This document shows positions 42,318 through 51,572 of a DNA stretch of 64,000 nt, one piece after another. The DNA comes from Streptomyces sp. SID12488 (GTDB lineage Bacteria; Actinomycetota; Actinomycetes; Streptomycetales; Streptomycetaceae). The stretch lies in the NCBI RefSeq assembly GCF_010548275.1, contig NZ_JAAGLT010000030.1, positions 52,696 through 116,695 of the forward strand. Reading direction: 5' to 3'. How positions within the stretch are numbered: position 1 is the first letter of the stretch; each line of letters opens with the position of its first letter. Position numbers and translations under genes: made by a program. Under the pieces are notes generated by a model. It was not told where the DNA came from. It saw nothing but the letters and a program-made list of their open reading frames with translations, and did no database searches.

Positions 42318-42403
42318 GGGGGTCCTCCTCTTGCCCGGACGGGCCGTGGCGGGGGCGTCAGGAGCCGCCTACCGCCCCTCACCACGGCCGGCTTCGGGAT
42401 GGG

Positions 42404-43672
42404 TTACTTGGCGGACGCCGCGGTCTGGATATCCTTCAGGGTCTGCGCGGCGGACGCCTGGCCCAGCAGGTACGCCTGGATCTTGGAGCCGGTCTCGGTC
42501 TCGGCCGCGCCGCCGTACCAGGTGTTGGACGGCATGATCCGGTAACGGCCTTCCTTGAAGGCCGTGGTGAAGGCCGTCGTCTCGGGGCTCTCCGGGGTCG
42601 TGCCACCGGTGAACGGCGACTCCGCGTGCTCGGCCTCCAGATACTTGGCCAGGTTCTCGCTCTGCGACCAGAACTTCACGTACTCGCGTGCCGCGTCGGC
42701 CTGCTGGGACTGGGAGTTGACCGTCCACATCGTGCCGGAGAAGACCATGCCGTTGGGCTTGGTGCCGGCGGCGCCGCCCGGCCACGGTGCGAAGGAGACC
42801 GGGAAGCCGGCCTTCTTGACGTTGGAGACCTGCCACGCGCCCTGGAACCAGAAGGCGTTCTTGCCGGCGCTGAAGTCCTGCGGGCCCTGGGCCCAGTCGT
42901 CGACGCCGAGTTCGTTCTTCCAGTTGACGTACCCCTCGTCCTCAAGGGTCTTCAACTGCTGCAGCGGCGCCTTCCAGTCCGGGTCGAAGCCGGTCTTGCC
43001 GCCGAGGAAGTCGGCGTCCCACTGCTTGTTCTTCTGGTAGACGAGGGTCGAGCCGCTCGCCTGGAAGACGGCCTCGCCGGTCCAGCCGGACTTGTCGGGC
43101 AGTGCGATGGGGGTGATGCCGGCCTTCTTGACCTTGGCGAGGTCCTTCAGGAACGTCGGCCAGTCGGCGGGCACTTCGGTGATGCCCGCCTTCTTCAGCA
43201 GGTCCATGTTGGCGTACAGGCCGATGCCGATCAGCTCCATCGGCATGGCGAGCGTCTTGCCGTCCGCCTGCGCGAACGGCTTGGCGTCCGGGGCAATGCG
43301 GCTCGCCCAGGACTCCCCGGACAGGTCGGCGAGGTAGCCGGAGGCACCCCACTTCCCCATCTTGTCCGTGTCGGCCATGATGACGTCGCCGGCTTTGCCG
43401 CCCAGCAGTTCGGTCTGGAGCTTCTGCGTGTAGGTATCGCCGGCCGTGATGTACTCGAAGTCGACCTTGATCTTCGGGTGGGTCTTCTCGAACGCCTTGT
43501 TGATCTCCGCGACGTTCGCCGGCTCCGCGCCGCCGCCCTTCCACGCCTCAACATGGAGGGTCACCGTGCCGTCACCGGAGGCACCGGACGACCCGCCCCC
43601 GCACGCGGCCAGCGACATCGCCAGGGCGGCGACCGTGGTGGCGACCGCGAGAGTTCTCCCGGAATGCTTCAT
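42404..43672 (-). CDS. extracellular sugar-binding lipoprotein of ABC transporter
   Basis: A 422-residue cluster-B substrate-binding protein. Start at ATG 43670-43672, eight bases after GAGG; an earlier in-frame ATG adds four residues. Lipoprotein signal peptide GRTLAVATTVAALAMSLAACGGG with lipobox LAAC. The mature part has the family pattern VTLHVEAWKGGGAEPANVAE, FEKTHPKIKVDFEYI, GDVIMADTDKMGKWGASGYL and GKNAFWFQGAWQVSNVK. It is the first gene of the operon divergent from the LacI regulator and captures oligosaccharides outside the membrane. Confidence 0.93.
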   Translation of the reverse strand: MKHSGRTLAVATTVAALAMSLAACGGGSSGASGDGTVTLHVEAWKGGGAEPANVAEINKAFEKTHPKIKVDFEYITAGDTYTQKLQTELLGGKAGDVIMADTDKMGKWGASGYLADLSGESWASRIAPDAKPFAQADGKTLAMPMELIGIGLYANMDLLKKAGITEVPADWPTFLKDLAKVKKAGITPIALPDKSGWTGEAVFQASGSTLVYQKNKQWDADFLGGKTGFDPDWKAPLQQLKTLEDEGYVNWKNELGVDDWAQGPQDFSAGKNAFWFQGAWQVSNVKKAGFPVSFAPWPGGAAGTKPNGMVFSGTMWTVNSQSQQADAAREYVKFWSQSENLAKYLEAEHAESPFTGGTTPESPETTAFTTAFKEGRYRIMPSNTWYGGAAETETGSKIQAYLLGQASAAQTLKDIQTAASAK

Positions 43673-43825
43673 TGCATACCTCACTCATCGTCGGTGAAGA
43701 ACCGACTCGTCATGATCAGAAGGATGGGGACAGGTCAGCCTGCTTCCGTGTGGGTGCAGTTTTGACATGTCCGCAAAGGGCCGGTCGACCCGGAATGCGG
43801 CGAACGGTGCTCGCCGATGGCCGGG

Positions 43826-43953
43826 ACTGTAACGCAAAACTTGGATGACATCTATACGTAACTTTCCGTGCTCGAACGGATGGTCCAAATCACCGGTCCC
43901 CTTGGCGCGCAGACTCGGTTTCATTGACGATCGACCAGCCTTATCGTTACAGT
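43826..43953. promoter_or_regulatory. divergent promoters with shared element between ABC operon and lacI-type gene
   Basis: Plus strand: TTGACG (43924-43929), 18-bp spacer, TACAGT (43948-43953), 37 bp before the regulator start. Minus strand: TAGATG (43854-43849), 17-bp spacer, TACAGT (43831-43826). The two promoters share CGTTACAGT exactly and several bases of the spacer in the same register (CCA and TT). The common part may also be read by the LacI-type repressor. Confidence 0.6.
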
Positions 43954-43990
43954 GTCGGGACCCGACAAGCGGGTCGGAGGGGGGCAAGGG

Positions 43991-45088
43991 GTGGCAGGGC
44001 GAGTGACCATCGCGCAGGTGGCTGAGGAGGCCGGCGTCTCCGCGATGACGGTGTCCAACGTCATGAACGGCAAGCCGGGGGCCTCCGAGGGCACCCGGCG
44101 CCGCGTCACGGAGGTGGCCGACCGGCTCGGATACCGGCCGAATGTCGCGGCCCGCAACCTCAAGGCCGGACGCAGCGGGCTCGTCGGACTGATAGCGCTG
44201 GACCTGACCAGCCAGTACGGGCTGGAGATCCTGCGCGGCGTCGCCGACGAACTGGCCAGTGCCGAGCAGGAGCTGCTCGTCAACGCCAGCTACCACGACG
44301 CGGTGCGGGAGAAGGACCGGGTCGAGTTCCTGGGACGTGGCCTCGTCGACGGGATGCTCATGATCGCGCCGGTCCTGGAGGACGAGACGGTCGCGCTGCT
44401 GCGCCGGCAGACCGTGCCCTGCGTCATCATCGACCCACGGCGCATGGACGTACCGCTGCCCCGTCTCAGCGTCGACAACTACCACGGCATGCGCCTGGGC
44501 ACCCAGCACCTGATCGACCTGGGGCACACCCGGATCGCCTACCTCCGCGGCCTCGACGAACTCGAGAGCACGTCCATCCGCTTCCAGGGCTTCCAGGACG
44601 CGATGCGGCTCGCCGGGCTGGACGTCGACGAACGGCTCGTCGCCTCGTGCGACTTCTCCTACGCCAGCGGCTTCCGCGCCGCCATGCGCCTGATCGACGA
44701 TCACCAGCCGACGGCGATCGTCGCCGGCGCCGATCTGCTGGCGCTCGGCGCCGTCGACGCCGCACGGGCGCACGGCCTCAGCGTGCCCGCCGACTTCTCG
44801 GTCGTCGGCTTCGACGACCTCCCGCAGGCGGCGCAGAGCTTCCCCGGCCTGACCACCGTGCGTCAGCCGCTGCACGACATGGGCCAGAAGGCGGCCCGCG
44901 CGCTGCTGTCCCTCATCGACGGGCAGAGGCTACTCATGGAGCACATGGAGGTGGGCACCGAACTCGTGGTGCGCAACTCCACCGCCCCACCGGCGGCGGC
45001 ACGGCCTGACCCTGCGATGCCGCACCGGCTCGACGCGAACCAGGCAGACCCTGAGGGCGGCGCCCGAAGGGCGTCCGCGAACAGATGA
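43991..45088 (+). CDS. LacI-family transcriptional regulator of the carbohydrate operon
   Basis: A 365-residue repressor. Start at GTG 43991 with GGAGGGGGG upstream; a longer frame from 43952 would overlap the -10 box. The N-terminal HTH is VTIAQVAEEAGVSAMTVSNVM, followed by the hinge YRPNVAARNLKAGRSGLVGL. The periplasmic-binding-protein-like sensor includes VIIDPRRMDVPLPRLSVDNY, FQGFQDAMRLAGL, ADLLALGAVDAARAHGL and FSVVGFDDLPQAA. It presumably represses the divergent ABC operon until the imported sugar binds. Confidence 0.92.
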   Translation: MAGRVTIAQVAEEAGVSAMTVSNVMNGKPGASEGTRRRVTEVADRLGYRPNVAARNLKAGRSGLVGLIALDLTSQYGLEILRGVADELASAEQELLVNASYHDAVREKDRVEFLGRGLVDGMLMIAPVLEDETVALLRRQTVPCVIIDPRRMDVPLPRLSVDNYHGMRLGTQHLIDLGHTRIAYLRGLDELESTSIRFQGFQDAMRLAGLDVDERLVASCDFSYASGFRAAMRLIDDHQPTAIVAGADLLALGAVDAARAHGLSVPADFSVVGFDDLPQAAQSFPGLTTVRQPLHDMGQKAARALLSLIDGQRLLMEHMEVGTELVVRNSTAPPAAARPDPAMPHRLDANQADPEGGARRASANR

Positions 45089-45124
45089 CGGCCCTCCGCT
45101 CCAAACTTTCACCCGGCCGTGGCA

Positions 45125-45315
45125 TCGGGAACGAAGGGCTCGTCCGGGCTCGTGGGCGAAGGGCGCCCCACGCGTCGGAAGTTGCCCCGCCGGCCCCAGG
45201 TGCGGCCGTTGAGCGGACGGCCGGTCACGCCCGCTTCGTCTTCGAAGCAGATGAACGCGCCGGTCGCCGCCCGGAGGGTTTACCTCCTGCCAGGTCACAT
45301 CCCGCCATGCGGTGA
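45125..45315 (-). pseudogene. fragment of an IS630-type transposase (DDE core)
   Basis: On the minus strand one frame reads AITAWRDVTWQEV; after a frame change it continues AFICFEDEAGVTGRPLNGRT then WGRRGNFRRVGRP. The FEDEAG-x-RP-x-TWG pattern is the first catalytic block of IS630-family transposases. Only about 60 codons remain, next to the end of the LacI gene. Confidence 0.6.
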
Positions 45316-45482
45316 TCGCGTCTTCGTGGCGGGCCGGGCGGGCACCTACGCCTCTCGTCTACGGAGGCGCGCCGCCCGAGCCACTCTGGGTGCGAGACAC
45401 CCATACAGGTCACATAGCGCCATAACCGACGGCCCGCCCGTAGGAGCGGCGGGCCGCCCCTTCCCGACACCCAAGGAACGTC

Positions 45483-46463
45483 ATGCCACTGACAGACATG
45501 CCACTCGACGACCTCGTCGGCTACCGCCCGCAGTGCCGAGCCCCGGAGGACTTCGACGCCTTCTGGGCGGACACCCTCGCCGAGGCCCGTCGCCACGGCG
45601 AGGCCGTCAAAGCCGAGCCGGTGACGGACGGGTATCTGCTGCGCACCGTCGAGGTGGACGACGTACGCTTCCCCGGCTGGCAGGGTGAGCCGGTGGCCGC
45701 CTGGCTGATCCGGCCGCGCAGCGCCCGGGGGCCGCTGCCGGTCGTCGTCACCTACATCGGCTACAGCGGTGGCCGGGGCCTTCCCACCGACCACCTGCTC
45801 TGGTCCGCGGCCGGCTACGCACAACTCGTCGTCGACACCCGCGGCCAGGGCCACGACACCCCCGACCGCGGTGAAGGCCACGGAACACAGTGGGCCGCAG
45901 GCTTCATGACCCGCGGCATCGACTCGCCCCGGCACTACTATTACCGGCGGCTGATGACCGACTGTGTCCGCGCGGTGGACGCGGTGGCCGAACTGCCCGG
46001 CCTCGACCCTGAGCGCGTGATCGTCACCGGCGGCAGCCAAGGTGGTGGTCTTTCCCTCTCCGTAGCGGGGCTGGCGCCGGACCGGGTGGCGGCCGTCCTG
46101 CCGGACGTCCCCTTCCTGTGCCACTACCGCCGGGCCGCCGAATGCGCCGGGGACGGGCCGTACGAGGAGATCGCCGCGTATCTGCGCTGGCACAGCCGCC
46201 ACGGGGTCACGGACGCCTTCGCCACCCTCGCCTACTTCGACGGCGTCCACTTCGCCCAGCGGGCCACGGCTCCCGCCCTGTTCAGCGTCGGCCTGATGGA
46301 CCCCGTCTGCCCGCCCTCCACCGTCTACGCGGCCTTCAACCACTACACGGGCCAGGACCGCTCCATGACCGTCTGGCCGTTCGCGGACCACGGCGGCGGC
46401 TACGGCTCCAACCCGCCCGTCCAACTGGCCTGGCTCCGCGAGCGCGGCCTCACTCCTGGGTAG
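45483..46463 (+). CDS. acetyl xylan esterase-like deacetylase (CE7 family)
   Basis: A 326-residue alpha/beta-hydrolase of carbohydrate esterase family 7. Features: FDAFWADTLAEARRHGEAV, the RGQGHDTPD motif, nucleophile Ser185 in VTGGSQGGGLSL, acid Asp in VGLMDPVCPPSTVYAAFN, and His in PFADHGGGYG. No signal peptide, so it deacetylates oligosaccharides in the cytoplasm. It follows the LacI gene on the same strand after a remnant and is best read as the deacetylating partner of the neighbouring sugar-uptake operon. Confidence 0.9.
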   Translation: MPLTDMPLDDLVGYRPQCRAPEDFDAFWADTLAEARRHGEAVKAEPVTDGYLLRTVEVDDVRFPGWQGEPVAAWLIRPRSARGPLPVVVTYIGYSGGRGLPTDHLLWSAAGYAQLVVDTRGQGHDTPDRGEGHGTQWAAGFMTRGIDSPRHYYYRRLMTDCVRAVDAVAELPGLDPERVIVTGGSQGGGLSLSVAGLAPDRVAAVLPDVPFLCHYRRAAECAGDGPYEEIAAYLRWHSRHGVTDAFATLAYFDGVHFAQRATAPALFSVGLMDPVCPPSTVYAAFNHYTGQDRSMTVWPFADHGGGYGSNPPVQLAWLRERGLTPG

Positions 46464-46658
46464 TGACCCTTCGTCCGCCGGCTGCCCATGAGCTGGTCCT
46501 CGCCACGACTTCCCACAGACCTATGAGGTATCCCAGGTGAGTTCCCCGCCTTTCAGCCAGAATCCCGGTGTCGGCGACGGGGGACTCAGCCGCCACTGAG
46601 ACGAAATCCAGACGGCGAGAGACACAGCCCCACGGACCGTGCCCCTCCTGCCTTCGCG

Positions 46659-46754
46659 TCTCACGGACGCCCCTATGACTGGGGGGGGCGATGGATACCG
46701 TCCTGACCAGGTTGAAGACCCCTCGGGCGGCATATCGCTTGAGGCATCGGATGA
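46659..46754 (-). mobile_element. truncated left end of the IS110 element
   Basis: About 96 bp nearly identical to 19986-20081, in the same orientation, including the final codons of the transposase (IRCLKRYAARGVFNLVRTVS). Differences: extra G in the G-run and a few substitutions. The rest of the element is missing. Together the two copies flank the mosaic region 20.0-46.7 kb as direct repeats. Confidence 0.85.
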
Positions 46755-46990
46755 GTGGCTCTAACACTGGGAACTGGCCCCGTCTGTGAGCTTGGGTTCT
46801 GTAGGTCGTTGCAAGACCTGTCCTGAGGGATGTTGCGATGACCAAGCCGCGTCGGGCTGGCTGGTGGGCCCAGAGGACCCGGTCGTAGCCAATCGTCATA
46901 CGCACGCGACAACCGTTCACCACCTCAGTGCTGTCAGTGCCTGGTGGGACGATGACGGAGTGAGGTCCGAACGGCAAAGGAGGGGCTGCT

Positions 46991-47477
46991 GTGGCTGTTG
47001 ACTGGGAGCGCATCGGGCAGCCGCAGTTCGATCGGATCGTCGAGGCGCTGGTACACCGTATGTACGACGCCACCACGACGGTCGAGGCGGTCAACGGGCG
47101 TGGCGGTGACGGCGGGATCGACATCAAGGTCACCAGCGGGCGGCGGGTGCGGATCTTCCAGCTGAAGTACTACCCGGACGGCTTCCCCACCGCCTCTTAC
47201 AAGGGACGCCGCACGTCGATCCTCAAGTCGTTCGAGCGGGCCATGCTGCACGACCCCTGGGAGTGGATCCTGGTGGTGCCCTGCACATTGACCCCCGCCG
47301 AGCGGGCCCTACATCAGCGGCCTGCCCGGCGAGCGCTCCGTACGGGTGCGGGTGATGGACCGGGCGGAGCTCGACGACCGGCTCGCCGTGGACGACCACT
47401 GGACGGTGGACTTCTCCCGGCAGGGTGCGGGCCGCGGTGACGGTTGCGCTGAGGCGAATTCGCCTAAACCGTCTTGA
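46991..47477 (+). pseudogene. Mrr-like restriction-endonuclease-fold gene, frameshifted
   Basis: GTG start at 46991 after AAAGGAGGGG. The N-terminal part is a PD-(D/E)XK nuclease: WERIGQPQFDRIVEALVHRM, the catalytic Asp in GRGGDGGIDIKVTSG, and Gln-x-Lys in RIFQLKYYPDG. Near 47300-47310 the frame breaks after PCTLTPAERA; the natural continuation is in another frame (YISGLPGERSVRVRVMDRAE then LDDRLAVDD) and stops at 47477. About 160 codons remain, so C-terminal regions of the family are also missing. It overlaps the end of the convergent double-hydrolase gene by 14 bp. Confidence 0.75.
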
Positions 47478-49059
47478 GTATCAGGTAGATCAGCGCCATA
47501 CCGGCAAGTAGGGCGACGAGCAGGACAATACTGAACGCGATCACTGTCCAGGTCACCATGGCCAAGAAGCCGAGCACGAGCAACCAGGCCAGGTAGGGAG
47601 CGAGCCGAGACACTTGGAGGAACAGGCCGGAAGGGGACTCGGTGTCCGCGCTTGGTCGCGAGCCATCACGGATGTAGCGCACGACATCCGGGAGTCGCTG
47701 GTCCGTCAGTCCGGCACCGTGGCCGCCTGCGAGGTGGAGGAACTCCACGGTGCCCTGCGGAGTGACGTCGAAACCGCTGAACCCGCCGGTCCCGATGTCT
47801 CTCATGCCAAGCCCGCGCAGACCGCTGCACAGCCAGCCCACAGGCTTGTCCTCGGCGCCGCAGGCGTTGACCAGCGTGCCGATCTGATTGCGGTCCGCGA
47901 GGTCGCGCCAGGCGAACTGCCGTGGGAGGACGCTGCCGGCGAGATAGACCCGCTCGAAGCGCAGGGTTCGTACCTGGGAGATGGATTGGCCGAGCATGTA
48001 CGTGCCGTTGCTGTGCCCGACGAAATGGATGTGCGCGTCCGGATGCCGGGCCGCCAGATAGCTGTACTGGTCCTGGAACCAGCGTAGGGTCCGGCGCCTA
48101 CTGATCGGGAAGGCGAAGTTGAACGCCGACAGCCATCCGTAGGAGGCCCGTAGCACCATGGTGTTGTGCGAGTCGTCGCCGTTCTGGAGCGCGTCGCCCA
48201 GGTCGGTGACCCAGGCGTTGATACCGGCACGGATCCCGTGCAACAGGAAGACGATGTCGGTGACATTCTCTTCCTCCTCGGGGAGCGGCTCCGGCTCGGT
48301 GATCTCGACGGTGCCGATGATCGCCCGGCGCAGGATTGCGTACCGCTGCCCTTTCCTGTCCTCTTTCACGCCGCTGACCCTCACGATGTCCCCGTGGGTG
48401 GCATCCGGGACATACAACCCCGCGCCCGTCACGCCGCCCTCGACGTCCCGGCTGTCCTCAGGCTCGACCAGGGGATCTGCGGAACCTCGCACCTGCACGA
48501 CCAGGGGCGCCTCGGCACCGAGCTCGCGGAACAGCCGGATCCATTCCAGGCGAAGGTCTGTCATGAAGGCGGCCCCGGCCAGCAGCCCAAGCGCCGCGAA
48601 CTTCCGGGCGACGCCGGCCGCGATGATCGTGACGATCCGCGTGGGCCACGGCAGCCGGGACGGTTCCACGCCACGGTTCGGCGCCGCCAGCAGCACGATG
48701 CGGCTCACGTGACGCGTCCACGCGGATTCAGACCCGCCCAGTCGGCCCTGGCCACGCAGGTAGGCGTACCGCAGCAGTACGCCGCCTGCGCTGTGTCCGA
48801 CGAGAACCACCTCGTGTGGGCGCCCGCCGTCCACCCAGTAGGCATCGATGCGCTGATGGAGGGTGTCGCCCAGCGCAGCCAGAGAACCGCGTGTCAGCGG
48901 GCGCACCCGGTCCGCATACCACCACAACTTGTCGTCGGCGTGCCCTGGTTCGTTCCGCAGCTGTTCGAAGAGCTCCATGCAGTCGTCCCGCCGCTCAGTT
49001 AGCCCAGCGACGTACACGATCAACCGCCCGCTCCTGGCAGGCGCGTACTCGTCGGCCAT
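47464..49059 (-). CDS. double alpha/beta-hydrolase-domain protein with C-terminal membrane helices
   Basis: A 531-residue protein (start ATG 49057-49059, MADEYAPARSGRL). Two lipase-like alpha/beta-hydrolase domains lie in tandem. Domain 1 (about 10-255): VVLVGHSAGG with Ser90, acid region RGSADPLVEPED, His in VPDATHGDIVRV. Domain 2 (about 265-465): FLLHGIRAGINAW, IHFVGHSNGT with Ser350, acid NACGAEDKP, and LHLAGGHGAGL. Each therefore keeps a possible Ser-Asp/Glu-His triad. The end (about 480-531) forms two hydrophobic helices (LAPYLAWLLVLGFLAMVTW and IVLLVALLAGMALIYLIL). A membrane-tethered hydrolase in a defence neighbourhood suggests a lipid- or ester-degrading effector, but no family name is assigned. 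Confidence 0.8.
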   Translation of the reverse strand: MADEYAPARSGRLIVYVAGLTERRDDCMELFEQLRNEPGHADDKLWWYADRVRPLTRGSLAALGDTLHQRIDAYWVDGGRPHEVVLVGHSAGGVLLRYAYLRGQGRLGGSESAWTRHVSRIVLLAAPNRGVEPSRLPWPTRIVTIIAAGVARKFAALGLLAGAAFMTDLRLEWIRLFRELGAEAPLVVQVRGSADPLVEPEDSRDVEGGVTGAGLYVPDATHGDIVRVSGVKEDRKGQRYAILRRAIIGTVEITEPEPLPEEEENVTDIVFLLHGIRAGINAWVTDLGDALQNGDDSHNTMVLRASYGWLSAFNFAFPISRRRTLRWFQDQYSYLAARHPDAHIHFVGHSNGTYMLGQSISQVRTLRFERVYLAGSVLPRQFAWRDLADRNQIGTLVNACGAEDKPVGWLCSGLRGLGMRDIGTGGFSGFDVTPQGTVEFLHLAGGHGAGLTDQRLPDVVRYIRDGSRPSADTESPSGLFLQVSRLAPYLAWLLVLGFLAMVTWTVIAFSIVLLVALLAGMALIYLILKTV

Positions 49060-49115
49060 GGCGTTCCCCACGTTCGTCCGTCCATAGATATTCCCACTGT
49101 CAAGAGTGACGCAGG

Positions 49116-49420
49116 TCACACCCCTCTGTCATCTCGGGCGGAGTACGGAGGGATTCCAGGTCCGTCGGCGTCAGCGCTCCACCCCGGGCCCGTGCCAGGT
49201 GGCGGGCAGGTCCGTGCGGACCGGAGGTCGAGTTTGCGGTAGATCCGGGCCAGGTGGGCCTCCACGGTCTTGCGTGACAGGAAGTGGACCGTCGCAGCCT
49301 CTCCATCGGTGAGGACTTGCCGGTCGCGCGCTGCCTGGAGCTGCCGCGCTGTCAGGAGTTCGACCCGTACTGATCCCGGTGCTCCGTGTCCCGCGGCGGC
49401 GAGATCCCCACAGGCTCGCA
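49116..49420 (-). pseudogene. C-terminal fragment of a LuxR-type regulator
   Basis: Reads ELLTARQLQAARDRQVLTDG, then EAATVHFLSRKTVEAHLARI and YRKLDLRSA, a complete LuxR HTH with the TVEAHL recognition helix. The upstream sensor/ATPase part is missing and the end is frameshifted. It lies just upstream of the double-hydrolase gene start. Confidence 0.6.
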
Positions 49421-49626
49421 TCCTCCACGGCCTAGAAGTGGACGATGCGGGCCACTTCTGTCCCTGAAGTCGCAACCCCTGCCCTGCGCCTCCGTAAAGC
49501 CAGGTCGACGTCATGTTGCACGACGAACCGGTCGACGCCGTTCGGCTCCGACACCGTGAACGGGTTCACCCCAGGGACCTCCGTACCAGATCTCCTGATG
49601 GGCGTGCGTCGGCTGACAGGGCGCAG
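49421..49626 (+). other. no supported gene
   Basis: Short frames only, between the LuxR fragment and the end of the frameshifted gene. Confidence 0.3.
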
Positions 49627-51572
49627 TCATTTGTAGCGGTAGAGCTGGTGGAGGACGTCGGTCTGCCACTGCGAGCGGGCTGCCTGGGCCTCACCGGGCG
49701 CATCCCGGCTCCGCCGGTTCGCCACCCTCCCGTACAGGAACGGCGAGTTCGTGTCGGTGGCGGCCAGCAGCGCTGTCAGAAGCGGCTCCTCCGCCGAGGT
49801 GTTGGCGTCGACCTGAATCAAGACCTCCACCTGATCGTCCAGGTGAAGGTGATGGGGCAGGACGGAGCCGAGCTGACGGCGCAGCTGCGGCCAGGACGTC
49901 GCGTAGGCGCTCGCGGGCGGCCTTCTTCAGCGCACCGCGCACCGCGGCTGCCACCTCGGTGGCCTTCTCCTCAGTCAGCCGCTCCCGTTCCGTGCTCCTT
50001 GTACCGTCCTGTCCTTTGGCCCCGTCGGCGGCGTCACGTGGCCGGCCCGGGCTTCGGGGCCCCGCCGCCTGGGCCGGGCTCCGCTCAGGACGGGACTGCG
50101 GCGTATGCAGGCGCGCGATCCATCCGTCTGCCTGGCGCCACTGCGCCCACGTCACCTCGCCGTCGGCCTCGCAGAGTTCCTTCTCCAGCAGCGCGATCTG
50201 CCGCCGGGTTTCGCGGGTGAGTGGCCGGTCGGACAGGCGGCTCAGATGCTGAAGGGCCGTGGCGACGCGGTACTGAGCTGACGTAGGCGGTGGGTCCCGA
50301 GGTGGCCGGTGGAGCGCGTGGGTGGCCGTCACCCAGGAGTCGATCTCTTCGCGTTGCAGCGCGGTGACGTGGTCGGCGGCCTCATCGGCGGTCTTCTTCA
50401 GCTGGCCGATCATCCGGTTGACCTCACGCTCGGGCAAGCGGTTGGCCAGGCGCCGCAGATCGCCGAGCCGGTCACGCATACGACGGTGCGCAGCCGCGTC
50501 TGGATCCGACCGCAGGGAGACTGCAGCCACTCCCGGGCCACGGGAGGACGGGGTGCGGATGCGGGAGAACTTCGGTCCGCGGACGGGAGGCGCCGCATCA
50601 CAATGCTCCCACCCAGCCGTCCGCTTCTGCTCCTCCAGGAACATGCCTGCGGCGCGGATGGCCTCGTCCTCCTCCCGGGAACGGTCGTGACCAACCGCGG
50701 TCTCGACCTTGACCAGCAGGGAGCACACCTTCACCGACGTGCGGTCCCGGACGGCCTGCCACAGCTGCTGCACCAACTCTCCGCGGATCTCGCGCTGCCC
50801 GAGCGAGGAAGGTGTGCGCGTCCTCCAGGGCGACGGTCAGGTCCCCGGCTCCGTCCCCCAGCGGCAGGCCAGCGTCGAGCTCCTGGCACAGGGCGGCTAT
50901 GGCGGGCAGCAAACCGGCCCGCAAGGCGTCGCGTAGGCGCCGCACCCAAGCATCCTGGCCGACCGCGACGGATCCGGATCCAGCCGCCGGGATGCGAGAG
51001 AATGCCACCTGGCGGGGTGGCGGTGTGCGGTGGGAGCGGCCGATCTGTTCAACCGCCGGGGTGCGCAAGCCGTCGTCGTTCATCTCGCAGTCGTCCAGGC
51101 CGAACCATTCGGTGGGCCGCGCGAACGCCTGCGTGCCGATGCTGACCTCCCGGGTGGTGCCGACACTGTCGAACCGCACCCGCTGCACATACCAGCGCCG
51201 TACGAGCACGTCGTCATCGACGGGCACCGACATCCCCAGCACCGGCTCGATCACATCGTCACTCCACACCGGCGCGATCGCCGGATCGAGATGCACACGC
51301 AGAGCGCGACCACCCCGTTCGAAAGCGATGTCCAACAGCGACCGATCGGCACCCCACCCGGCTGCGCGAACGCGAACCGGGCACGCTCGCCGCGGCCAGC
51401 CATCCACACCTGGGCCGCCGCCTTCAGGTACAGGTGATCCGCGCTGGAGACGGGCCTTGACCAAATGCGCTGGTAAGGACCCGCCTCAAACAGATGCAGT
51501 GCCGACCCGGTCTCATCGATGGCCTCATAGTCAAGCCCGGGCTCAACCTCCAGCCCCTGTAGCCCCAGCCAT
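49627..51572 (-). pseudogene. translationally coupled partner gene of the nuclease-STAND protein, multiply frameshifted
   Basis: The ATG at 51570-51572 overlaps the upstream stop as TAATG, implying a two-gene operon. The coding signal then changes frame about four times (near 51548, 51360, 50780 and 49900). Joined, it reads EPGLDYEAIDETGSALHLFE, SSADHLYLKAAAQVWMAGRG, then LLDIAFERGGRALRVHLDPA, SVPVDDDVLVRRWYVQRVRF, LVQQLWQAVRDRTSVKVCSL, a basic helical region (RRMRDRLGDLRRLANRLPER), and finally SQWQTDVLHQLYRYK ending at 49627. The restored product would be about 640 residues. Family not recognised. Either it is decaying or the assembly has indels here. Confidence 0.6.
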
